Assembly (NCBI GenBank): GCA_041596215.1
Contig: JBFHIZ010000003.1
Span: forward strand, 1 to 64,000
DNA from: JBFHIZ01 sp041596215
Lineage (GTDB): Bacteria; Bacillota; Clostridia; Lachnospirales; Lachnospiraceae
Length of the DNA stretch: 64,000 nt
Direction of reading: 5' to 3'
This document shows, one piece after another, positions 9,327 through 16,478 of the stretch. The translations under genes were made by a program, and so were the position numbers. The stretch's first letter is position 1. Each line of letters begins with the position of its first letter. The notes below the pieces were generated by a model that saw only the letters and a program-made list of their open reading frames with translations, ran no database searches and was not told the origin of the DNA.

Positions 9327-10671
9327 ATTGAAGAAAATAAGAGTGATTATTGGAATGTTAGGATGTTTCCTTCTTTTTGGATGTGGGAGTGAAGAACTAA
9401 ATATGGAGGAACAACCAACTACGCAAATTGAGACGGGGTTTATTCTTTCTGCTCCAGGAAATTATGACTCTATTGATACAGCAGTGCTTGTGAAAAAAAA
9501 TATAGAAGAGCAAACCATTACATTTATTAATCGAGAAACTGGAAAACGATATACGCTAAATTATGATGGAGCAACATATTTTTACAACAAATTTGAAGAA
9601 ACCATTGCTCTTTCGCAAGTAGAAGCAGGTGATATTGTAGATGTTACATTTATGAAAGAAAGAAAAAGGCTTAATACGTTACAAAAATCAGCAGAGGCCT
9701 TTTCTTATGGAGATATTATAAATCATGAAATTAGTGAAGAAGATCAAACGATGATGGTTGGAAATGATATCTATTCTTTGGATGAATCAATATTAATCAC
9801 CTCAAATGGAGAAGAAATGGATTTAGAAGAGATCCATCCATGTGACATGATTTCTATCGAAGGGTTTGAACGAAATGTAGAAAGTATTCGTGTTGAACGT
9901 GGACATGGATATTTGAGTTTAATGAATGATGAATACTTTATTGGTGGATGGATTGAAGTGGGAAAAATTACGATACAAATGATTACGGAAGGAATGGTAA
10001 TTGCCGTTCCAGAAGGAACGTATCAGGTGCAAATTTCAAATGGGACAAGTGGTGGAGAAAAAGAAGTCGTTATTGAAAGAAATAAAGAAGTAAAATTAGA
10101 TATTTCTGATTTAAATATAGAAGAAGAAAAAATGGGAGGAATCATTTTTTCAATTTCGCCGACAGAGGCTACGGTATATATTGATGGAGAAGAAGTAGAT
10201 ATTAGTGCAATTGTGGATATGAATTATGGAATTCACCAAATGTTAGTAAAGGCTGACGGTTATGTAAGCGTTGCACAGTATTTAAAAGTAGGCACAACAC
10301 TTGCAAGTATAAACGTGACATTAGATCCAGAGGAAGAAGAAATAACAGAAATAGAGGAAGAAGGAACAACGGAAGAAACAGATAGCGCGTTAGAAACGGA
10401 TGGAGAAACAGTAACGTCAACAACGGAAGATACAGGAGAAGGCACGGTTACAACAACTTATACGGTCATGATAGAAACCCCAGAAGACGTGGAAGTATAT
10501 GTGGATGGAACTTATGTGGGAATTTCTCCAACAAATTTCCCTAAAGTATCAGGTGATCATGTGATTACATTACGTAAAACAGGCTATCAAACAAGAAATT
10601 ATACATTAAGCATTGGAAGCGAGGAGAAAAGTGTAAATTATTCCTTCTCGGAATTACTACCGTTGGAATAG
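9319..10671 (+). CDS. PEGA-domain lipoprotein
   Basis: A 450-aa exported protein. The start is GTG (MNKLKKIRV), overlapping cca by 8 bp. A hydrophobic signal segment ends in the lipobox LFGC with lipidated Cys near residue 22. The middle is beta-rich and of unknown type. There are two PEGA-like units: a degenerate one around 285-330 (VYIDGEEVD, KADGYVSVAQYLKV) and a clear C-terminal one around 385-445 (VEVYVDGTYVGISPT, LRKTGYQTRNYTL). They are separated by an acidic Thr/Glu-rich linker (about 338-380). PEGA domains are typical of surface proteins. The exact role is unknown. Confidence 0.75.
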   Translation: MNKLKKIRVIIGMLGCFLLFGCGSEELNMEEQPTTQIETGFILSAPGNYDSIDTAVLVKKNIEEQTITFINRETGKRYTLNYDGATYFYNKFEETIALSQVEAGDIVDVTFMKERKRLNTLQKSAEAFSYGDIINHEISEEDQTMMVGNDIYSLDESILITSNGEEMDLEEIHPCDMISIEGFERNVESIRVERGHGYLSLMNDEYFIGGWIEVGKITIQMITEGMVIAVPEGTYQVQISNGTSGGEKEVVIERNKEVKLDISDLNIEEEKMGGIIFSISPTEATVYIDGEEVDISAIVDMNYGIHQMLVKADGYVSVAQYLKVGTTLASINVTLDPEEEEITEIEEEGTTEETDSALETDGETVTSTTEDTGEGTVTTTYTVMIETPEDVEVYVDGTYVGISPTNFPKVSGDHVITLRKTGYQTRNYTLSIGSEEKSVNYSFSELLPLE

Positions 10672-10680
10672 GAGGGATGA

Positions 10681-11385
10681 ATGAGGAAAGAAAGGGAGCT
10701 TCAAAATCTAGTGGAGATTATTGAAACCTTACGAGGTAAGAATGGATGTCCATGGGATAGAGAGCAAACATTACAAAGTTTAAAGCCTTGTGTTATGGAA
10801 GAAGCAGCAGAAGTAACGGCAGCAATAAGAATTTATGAAACGACAGGTAATTATGATAATTTAAGAGAAGAACTCGGAGATTTGTTGTTGCAGGTGGTTA
10901 TGCAAAGTCAAATTGCAAAGGAAGATGGAATTTTTTCGATAGAAGATGTGATTGCTGAAATCTCAGAAAAAATGATACGAAGACATCCGCATGTTTTCGG
11001 GGATGTAGAAGTAAATAAGACATCTGAAGTATTAAAAAACTGGGATGAAATCAAAAAACAAGAGAAAGCAGAAAAAACATGGATTCAAACACCTTTAACA
11101 GAAATACCTTTTGAATTACCAGCATTAACAAGGGGCACAAAAGTATTGAAAAAGATACATAAGATATATGAACCATGTATTTCTGGAAAAGAAAGCATTC
11201 AAATAATGAAAGAAAAACTAGAACAAATGGAACAGACATTGGGAGACAAAGAAGAGAGTTCAAAAGCTTTGGGGGAGCTGCTTTTACAAATATGTAATGT
11301 TTCGCGAGAACAAGAAATATTACCAGAACAGCTTCTTACTGATGAGATAGAAAAACAAATAGATATATTTGAGCGAAATCGGTAG
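10681..11385 (+). CDS. mazG: MazG-family nucleoside triphosphate pyrophosphohydrolase
   Basis: A 234-aa all-alpha NTP pyrophosphohydrolase that removes non-canonical or excess NTPs. The N-terminal MazG domain shows the family start RGKNGCPWDREQT, then metal-binding acidic clusters MEEAAEV and LREELGDLLLQVV. A helical second half carries another weak EELG-like segment (ALGELLLQICN). In Bacillus the MazG/YabN gene precedes hup-yabO, and the same neighbourhood is kept here. It starts 9 bp after the lipoprotein gene. Confidence 0.9.
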   Translation: MRKERELQNLVEIIETLRGKNGCPWDREQTLQSLKPCVMEEAAEVTAAIRIYETTGNYDNLREELGDLLLQVVMQSQIAKEDGIFSIEDVIAEISEKMIRRHPHVFGDVEVNKTSEVLKNWDEIKKQEKAEKTWIQTPLTEIPFELPALTRGTKVLKKIHKIYEPCISGKESIQIMKEKLEQMEQTLGDKEESSKALGELLLQICNVSREQEILPEQLLTDEIEKQIDIFERNR

Positions 11386-11412
11386 AAAAACCCATGAAAT
11401 AAGGGAAAATCC

Positions 11413-11441
11413 TTGACAAAGCAGTGGAAAAAAGATATAAA
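11413..11441 (+). promoter_or_regulatory. promoter of the HU gene
   Basis: A consensus TTGACA and a TATAAA are separated by 17 bp, and the untranslated leader is about 55 nt. It lies in the gap after mazG and gives HU its own strong promoter. Confidence 0.85.
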
Positions 11442-11501
11442 TATTAAGAAGGTGTTTTACACCAATATAATAATTAATATTTAAAAATAGGAGGCGCTTT
11501 A

Positions 11502-11777
11502 ATGAACAAAACAGAATTAGTAGCAGCGATGGCTGATCAAGCAGGACTTACAAAAAAAGATGCAGAGGTGGCATTAAAAGCATTTACAGATGTTGTATCT
11601 ACAGAATTAAAAAAAGGTGGTAAAATTCAATTAGTAGGGTTCGGAACTTTTGAAGTATCTGAAAGAGCAGCTAGAGAAGGAAGAAATCCACAAACTGGAC
11701 AAGCTATGAAAATTGCTGCTTCTAAAGCTCCAAAATTCAAAGCAGGAAAAGCATTAAAAGATATGGTTAATGCATAA
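11502..11777 (+). CDS. hup: HU family DNA-binding protein
   Basis: A 91-aa nucleoid protein. It starts MNKTELVAAMADQAGLTKKD and has the beta-arm signature GFGTFEVSERAAREGRNPQT with the conserved Arg-Asn-Pro turn. It binds and bends DNA without strong sequence specificity as a dimer. The ATG lies behind GGAGG, the gene has its own consensus promoter and is closed by a strong terminator, which fits an abundant protein. Codon use looks more biased than in its neighbours. Confidence 0.97.
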   Translation: MNKTELVAAMADQAGLTKKDAEVALKAFTDVVSTELKKGGKIQLVGFGTFEVSERAAREGRNPQTGQAMKIAASKAPKFKAGKALKDMVNA

Positions 11778-11786
11778 TCAATAACT

Positions 11787-11821
11787 TTGAAGAGCTCGGA
11801 GACGAGTTCTTCTTTTTTTTT
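11787..11821 (+). terminator. rho-independent terminator after hup
   Basis: GAAGAGCTCG pairs with CGAGTTCTTC (one G-T pair) around a GAGA loop and is followed by a run of nine T. Confidence 0.92.
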
Positions 11822-11856
11822 AAAGAAATCGTAAAAGATTGATGGAAAGGCAAAAG

Positions 11857-12096
11857 ATGCGTTTGGATAAATATTTAAAAATAACTAGGTTGATAAAGAG
11901 AAGAACCGTTGCAAATGATGCTTGTGATGCGGGCAGAGTAACGATTAATGAAAAACCAGCGAAAGCTTCAGCTCAAGTAAAGGAGGGGGATTTCATAACC
12001 ATCCGATTTGGGAATCGAGAAACGAAAGTAGAAGTTTTAAAAGTGCAGGAGCATGTAAGAAAAGAGGAAACAGAAGAACTATTTCGTTATTTATAA
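11857..12096 (+). CDS. rqcP: S4-domain RNA-binding protein RqcP (YabO)
   Basis: A 79-aa S4 domain protein. RqcP (YabO/HSP15-like) stabilises P-site tRNA on the obstructed 50S subunit and works with RqcH in C-terminal alanine tailing. The S4 motif MRLDKYLKITRLIKRRTVAND is at the start and GRVTINEKPAKAS follows. A longer reading frame opens at a TTG at 11839, but the ATG at 11857 has GAAAGG seven bases upstream and matches the conserved family N-terminus, so it is preferred. In sporulating Bacilli yabP and yabQ follow; here divIC is next. Confidence 0.9.
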   Translation: MRLDKYLKITRLIKRRTVANDACDAGRVTINEKPAKASAQVKEGDFITIRFGNRETKVEVLKVQEHVRKEETEELFRYL

Positions 12097-12152
12097 AAAT
12101 GTGCTATCATAATGTTATGTAAACGAAATTGAATAGAATAAAGAGGGATACT

Positions 12153-12458
12153 ATGCGAAGAAAAATAACGACTCGTAAAAAGGGACAAAATCATTTAGCG
12201 ATGGGTATGATTGTTGTGGTTGTAGTCATGTTATTGCTTGTTGTTAGTGTTCGAAACGTTACTTTGCAAAAAGAGAAAGAACTTTATGAAGAACAGCAAC
12301 AAGAGCTTGCTATGCAAATTCAAGATCAAGAAGACTACGCAAAGGAACTTGATGATTTAAAAAAATATATGCAAACAGATAAGTTTATCGAAGAAACAGC
12401 AAAAGAAAAACTAGGCTTAGTTTATGAGAATGAGTTAATTTTTAAAATTGAAAATTAG
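12153..12458 (+). CDS. divIC: FtsB/DivIC-type septum formation initiator
   Basis: A 101-aa bitopic cell-division protein. A basic cytoplasmic N-terminus (MRRKITTRKKGQ) precedes one membrane helix (about 20-38), an extracytoplasmic coiled coil (about 40-80) and the family end KEKLGLVYENELIF. It should join FtsL/FtsQ-type partners at the septum. The frame extends upstream to a TTG, but the ATG at 12153 with AGAGGG five bases upstream is the better start. The position between rqcP and tilS supports DivIC. The hydrophobic helix is unusually rich in Val. Confidence 0.87.
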   Translation: MRRKITTRKKGQNHLAMGMIVVVVVMLLLVVSVRNVTLQKEKELYEEQQQELAMQIQDQEDYAKELDDLKKYMQTDKFIEETAKEKLGLVYENELIFKIEN

Positions 12459-12491
12459 TACGGGTGGGAAGAAACCATCCGTATTTTTTAC
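12457..12491 (+). terminator. terminator or attenuator between divIC and tilS
   Basis: ACGGGTGG pairs with CCATCCGT (one wobble) around GAAGAAA and is followed by ATTTTTTA. It lies right at the divIC stop and only 23 bp before the tilS ATG, so any tilS message from upstream must read through it. Confidence 0.7.
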
Positions 12492-12513
12492 TGATAGATG
12501 TGGAGAAAAGGAA

Positions 12514-13911
12514 ATGAATCATAAAATGTATTCCTATATAAAAGAAAATCATATGATAGAGACCAATGATCTGGTTGTATTAGGATTATCAGGTGGACCA
12601 GATTCGATATGCTTGTTTCATATGCTACTTAACATACAGCAAAAAATTCCATTTCGAATGGGCGTTGTACATGTCAATCATATGCTTCGTAAAGAAGCAA
12701 AAGAAGAAGCGGATTTTGTTGAAAAACTTTGCAAGCAGCATCATATTACCTGTAGAATAGTTACCGTCGATGTAAAGAAATTGGCAAAAGAAAAAAAGAT
12801 TTCTATTGAAGAGGCGGGTCGAATGGCTAGATATGAAGCGTTTCATACTATGGCAGAAGATATGCAACGAATGGATACAGAAAAAAGGAAGATAAAAATC
12901 GCAATCGCCCATAATAAGAACGATTGCGCGGAAACGGTTTTGTTTCATTTGTTTCGTGGGACAGGTATGCAAGGATTAGCCGGCATTTTACCGGTAAATG
13001 AAGAGATAATTCGACCACTACTTTGTTTTGAACGTAGTGAAATAGAGCAATATCTTGATAAACATAAACATGCTTTTTGTTGTGATGCATCAAATGAAGA
13101 AGATGAATATACTAGAAATCGCATAAGACATCATGTTTTGCCTTTTGCCGAAGAAAATGTATGCGAAAATGTTGTTTCGCATATTAGTGAAACTGCAGAG
13201 ATGATGAAAGATGCGCAAGATTTTATTTTGCAGACAGTTCGAGAATCGTTAAAAGAAGTTACTATAAATACGCAGAATAATACCAATGAAATTAATAAGA
13301 AGAAATTCAAGAGTTTACATATTGCGGTACAAACAGAACTTCTTCGAGAAGTCTTATTTTCTGTCACTGGAAAAAAGAAGGATATTACCAAAGCTCATAT
13401 TTTTGATTTGCAAAAACTATTTGATAAACAGGTCGGAAAATATTTGATGCTTCCGTATCAAGTACAAGCGATGCGGAGTTATGATGGAATAATTATAGAA
13501 AAGAAAAAAGAAAAGGAAGATTTTTTTTCGCCAATAGAACTAAAAGAAGGTGAAGTTGAAATTCCAAATTTAGGAAAAATGAAAATTGAGATTTTCAAAA
13601 TGGATAAGCTTATTCAAGTTCCTGAAAAAAAGTATACGAAATGGTTTGATTATGATAAAATTATTAAATGTTTTATGCTAAGAACAAGGATGCAGGACGA
13701 TTTTCTTACAATTAATACAAGCGAAAGTAAGAAAACGTTAAAAGAGTATATGGTTAATGAAAAGATTCCACGAAACGAAAGAGATAAGAAATTGGTAGTG
13801 GCAGATGGGAATCATATTGCGTGGGTAATAGGGTATCGTATTTCACAAACTTATAAAGTGACAGCAGAAACAAAAAAAATAATAAAAATTGAAATAACAA
13901 TGGAAAATTGA
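12514..13911 (+). CDS. tilS: tRNA(Ile)-lysidine synthetase
   Basis: A 465-aa N-type ATP pyrophosphatase that converts C34 of tRNA-Ile(CAU) to lysidine, an essential step for AUA decoding. The PP-loop is LGLSGGPDSICLFH; other markers are VVHVNHMLRKEA, AIAHNKNDCAETVLFHLFRGTG and RPLLCFERSEIEQYL. The C-terminal TilS domain contains FDYDKI and RTRMQDDF. The frame opens at TTG 12448 inside divIC, but ATG 12514 has GGAGAAAAGG upstream and gives the usual family N-terminus. It is followed 11 bp later by hpt, as in most Firmicutes. Confidence 0.94.
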   Translation: MNHKMYSYIKENHMIETNDLVVLGLSGGPDSICLFHMLLNIQQKIPFRMGVVHVNHMLRKEAKEEADFVEKLCKQHHITCRIVTVDVKKLAKEKKISIEEAGRMARYEAFHTMAEDMQRMDTEKRKIKIAIAHNKNDCAETVLFHLFRGTGMQGLAGILPVNEEIIRPLLCFERSEIEQYLDKHKHAFCCDASNEEDEYTRNRIRHHVLPFAEENVCENVVSHISETAEMMKDAQDFILQTVRESLKEVTINTQNNTNEINKKKFKSLHIAVQTELLREVLFSVTGKKKDITKAHIFDLQKLFDKQVGKYLMLPYQVQAMRSYDGIIIEKKKEKEDFFSPIELKEGEVEIPNLGKMKIEIFKMDKLIQVPEKKYTKWFDYDKIIKCFMLRTRMQDDFLTINTSESKKTLKEYMVNEKIPRNERDKKLVVADGNHIAWVIGYRISQTYKVTAETKKIIKIEITMEN

Positions 13912-13922
13912 AAGGAGAAAGC

Positions 13923-14447
13923 ATGGGAGAGCGCATACGTGTAATGCTTAGTGAGGAAGAGGTAGACGAAAAAATTAAAGAAATTGGTGAAAGAATAAGT
14001 AGGGATTATGCTGGAAAGCAGGTGCATTTAGTATGTGTCTTAAAGGGAGGAAGCTTTTTCTTATGTGAGTTAGCAAAAAGAATTACAATTCCAGTATCTT
14101 TGGATTTTATGTCTGTTTCTAGTTATGGAGGCGGAACCGCATCAAGTGGAATAGTAAAAATAGTAAAAGATTTAGATGAGTCTTTAGAAGGAAAAGAAGT
14201 TATCATAGTGGAAGATATTGTTGATTCTGGAAGAACACTTAGTTATTTAATAGAAATGCTAAAAAAACGTGGACCCAAAAGTCTTGCACTGTGCACCCTT
14301 CTTGACAAGCCATCTCGAAGAGTAATCGAGGTACCTGTCGATTATACAGGGTTTGAAATACCAGATGAATTTGTAGTAGGATATGGGTTGGATTATGATC
14401 AAAGATATCGTAATCTTCCATATATTGGAGTCGTTGAATTTGATTAG
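13923..14447 (+). CDS. hpt: hypoxanthine phosphoribosyltransferase
   Basis: A 174-aa type I phosphoribosyltransferase that salvages hypoxanthine/guanine to IMP/GMP. The PRPP-binding loop is VIIVEDIVDSGRTLSYL (about residues 96-112); also present are LVCVLKGGSFFLCELAKR and the C-terminal GYGLDYDQRYRNLPYIGV. The ATG at 13923 follows AAAGGAG; an in-frame TTG further upstream is unlikely. It lies between tilS and ftsH with gaps of 11 bp on both sides, a classic Firmicutes operon. Confidence 0.96.
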   Translation: MGERIRVMLSEEEVDEKIKEIGERISRDYAGKQVHLVCVLKGGSFFLCELAKRITIPVSLDFMSVSSYGGGTASSGIVKIVKDLDESLEGKEVIIVEDIVDSGRTLSYLIEMLKKRGPKSLALCTLLDKPSRRVIEVPVDYTGFEIPDEFVVGYGLDYDQRYRNLPYIGVVEFD

Positions 14448-14458
14448 GAGGAAAAAAG

Positions 14459-16273
14459 TTGAGTAAGGCCGGAAGAAATTTGGGAATATATTTTATAGTT
14501 GTTACTGTAATTATGATTCTTGTAATGTTTATAAATAATAGTAACACAATGGATACGCAGTTTAGTTCGAAAAGTTTTGAGGAAGCATTGGAAAATGGAA
14601 CGATTTCAAGTGTTGAGATTGCTCAAAATAAAGAAACACCAACAGGAAGCATGAAAATCGTACTTCAAAGTGGAGAAGTGCGTACCATGAATATTTCGAA
14701 TGTTGAAAGCATGGAGGAAGTATTAAAGTACTATGATATTGAATATATTACGGGACCCGTTCCAAGGGAATCGGTAATAGCACAATATATTTTACCAGGA
14801 GTAGCAATTATATTAGTTCTTGTATTGTTATTTTCGTTTATGAATGCGAAAAATGGTGGAGCAGGTGCGGGAAATAATAAAATGATGAATTTTGGTAAAA
14901 ATAGAGCAAAATTATCAACTTCAGAAAACAAAATAAGGTTTACGAATGTTGCAGGTTTAATCGAAGAAAAAGAAGAACTTTCTGAGATTGTTGAATTTTT
15001 AAAATCCCCGAAAAAATATACTGAAATTGGTGCAAGAATACCGAAAGGCGTTTTATTAGAAGGACCTCCTGGAACCGGTAAAACACTTTTGGCAAAAGCA
15101 ATTGCAGGGGAAGCAAATGTTCCGTTTTTTAGTATTTCAGGATCAGATTTTGTGGAAATGTTTGTTGGTGTCGGTGCATCGAGAGTAAGAGATTTATTTG
15201 AAGAAGCAAAAAAGAACAGCCCATGTATTATTTTTATTGATGAAATAGACGCGGTCGCTAGAAGAAGAGGAACTGGTATGGGCGGCGGACATGATGAAAG
15301 AGAACAAACGCTAAATCAATTATTAGTAGAGATGGACGGATTTGGGATTAACGAAGGAATTATTGTGCTTGCAGCAACAAATCGTGTAGATATATTGGAC
15401 CCAGCAATTTTACGACCGGGAAGATTTGATCGAAAAGTTATGGTTGGAAAACCAGATGTACGAGGGCGTGAAGAAATTTTAGTGATTCATGCAGAAAATA
15501 AAAAACTGTCAGAAGATGTGGATTTAAAACAGATTGCACAAACAACTGCTGGATTCACAGGAGCTGATTTAGAGAATCTCTTAAATGAAGCAGCAATCGT
15601 AGCAGCAAAAGCGGACCGAAAATTTATTCAGCAAGAAGATATTAAAAAATCTTTTATTAAGTTGGGAATTGGAACAGAAAAACATAGTCGAGTTATTTCT
15701 TTGGAAGAAAAGAAAATTACGGCTTATCATGAATCAGGGCATGCAATACTATTTCACGTACTACCACATGTTGGACCAGTTTATACCGTGTCTATTATTC
15801 CTACCGGAAATGGTGCTGCAGGATATACAATGCCATTACCAGAAAAAGATGAGATGTTTTCGACCAAAGGAAAGATGTTAGAAGAAATCATGGTTTCCCT
15901 AGGAGGAAGAATTGCAGAAGAATTAGTACTTGATGATATTACAACGGGAGCGTCAGAAGATATAAAGAGAGCAAGTAGTATTGCAAGAAATATGGTTTCC
16001 AAATTTGGAATGTCTGAAAAAATCGGCGTGATTAATTACAATGATGATGAAAATGAAGTTTTTATAGGAAGAGATTTAGCACATCAGAGAAATCACAGTG
16101 AAACCATCGCGGCAGAAATTGACCGTGAGGTGAAAGAAATTATTGATAAGTGTTACCAAGATGCAAAAGAGATTATCTCAAAGAATCGAACAATTTTAGA
16201 TGAAAGTGCGGCACTTCTTATTGAGAAAGAACGAATTACAAAAGAAGAGTTTGAAGCATTATTCGAGGTATAA
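14459..16273 (+). CDS. ftsH: ATP-dependent zinc metalloprotease FtsH
   Basis: A 604-aa membrane AAA+ protease for quality control of membrane and regulatory proteins. Two N-terminal helices (about 8-23 and 103-124) flank a short extracytoplasmic domain. Walker A is EGPPGTGKTLLAKAIAG, Walker B is CIIFIDEIDAVAR, and the second region of homology is ATNRVDILDPAILRPGRFDR. The zinc site HESGHAIL (HExxH) and a downstream Asp in GASEDIKRA are intact. The start is TTG behind AGGAGG at about 8 bases. Confidence 0.97.
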   Translation: MSKAGRNLGIYFIVVTVIMILVMFINNSNTMDTQFSSKSFEEALENGTISSVEIAQNKETPTGSMKIVLQSGEVRTMNISNVESMEEVLKYYDIEYITGPVPRESVIAQYILPGVAIILVLVLLFSFMNAKNGGAGAGNNKMMNFGKNRAKLSTSENKIRFTNVAGLIEEKEELSEIVEFLKSPKKYTEIGARIPKGVLLEGPPGTGKTLLAKAIAGEANVPFFSISGSDFVEMFVGVGASRVRDLFEEAKKNSPCIIFIDEIDAVARRRGTGMGGGHDEREQTLNQLLVEMDGFGINEGIIVLAATNRVDILDPAILRPGRFDRKVMVGKPDVRGREEILVIHAENKKLSEDVDLKQIAQTTAGFTGADLENLLNEAAIVAAKADRKFIQQEDIKKSFIKLGIGTEKHSRVISLEEKKITAYHESGHAILFHVLPHVGPVYTVSIIPTGNGAAGYTMPLPEKDEMFSTKGKMLEEIMVSLGGRIAEELVLDDITTGASEDIKRASSIARNMVSKFGMSEKIGVINYNDDENEVFIGRDLAHQRNHSETIAAEIDREVKEIIDKCYQDAKEIISKNRTILDESAALLIEKERITKEEFEALFEV

Positions 16274-16335
16274 TTGGTAAAAATAACCAAAAAAGCGGAC
16301 GTGTTTTTGTAATATTTGTAGAACGTGAGGATAGA

Positions 16336-16405
16336 CATATGGTATGTTGGGGGATATAATTATCTTGTAATCCCCATTACAAAAGTTTTTTGATATACCC
16401 ATATG
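16336..16405 (+). promoter_or_regulatory. structured intergenic RNA candidate before the GH13 gene
   Basis: Nested complementarity is visible: CATATGG (16336-16342) with CCATATG (16399-16405), and GGGGAT (16350-16355) with ATCCCC (16370-16375). An alternative hairpin, TTGTAAT (16365-16371) with ATTACAA (16376-16382) around CCCC, would destroy the inner stem. A terminator follows at 16422. This looks like a leader with mutually exclusive folds or a small RNA. It matches no riboswitch class I recognise. Confidence 0.4.
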
Positions 16406-16421
16406 AAGAAAAACCTTCTCG

Positions 16422-16451
16422 AAAAAAGACAGCGTTGCTGTCTTTTTTTAT
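16422..16451 (+). terminator. rho-independent terminator upstream of the GH13 gene
   Basis: AAAAGACAGC pairs with GCTGTCTTTT around a GTT loop and is followed by a T run. It ends either the ftsH transcript or the structured leader 30 bp before the amylase ATG. Confidence 0.9.
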
Positions 16452-16478
16452 AGTTATAGATAGAAATAGGAGAAACCA

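Noticed and set aside
10318..10440. Glu/Thr-rich imperfect repeats in the PEGA lipoprotein as a genomic repeat
   Set aside because: This is low-complexity linker coding, not a DNA repeat element.
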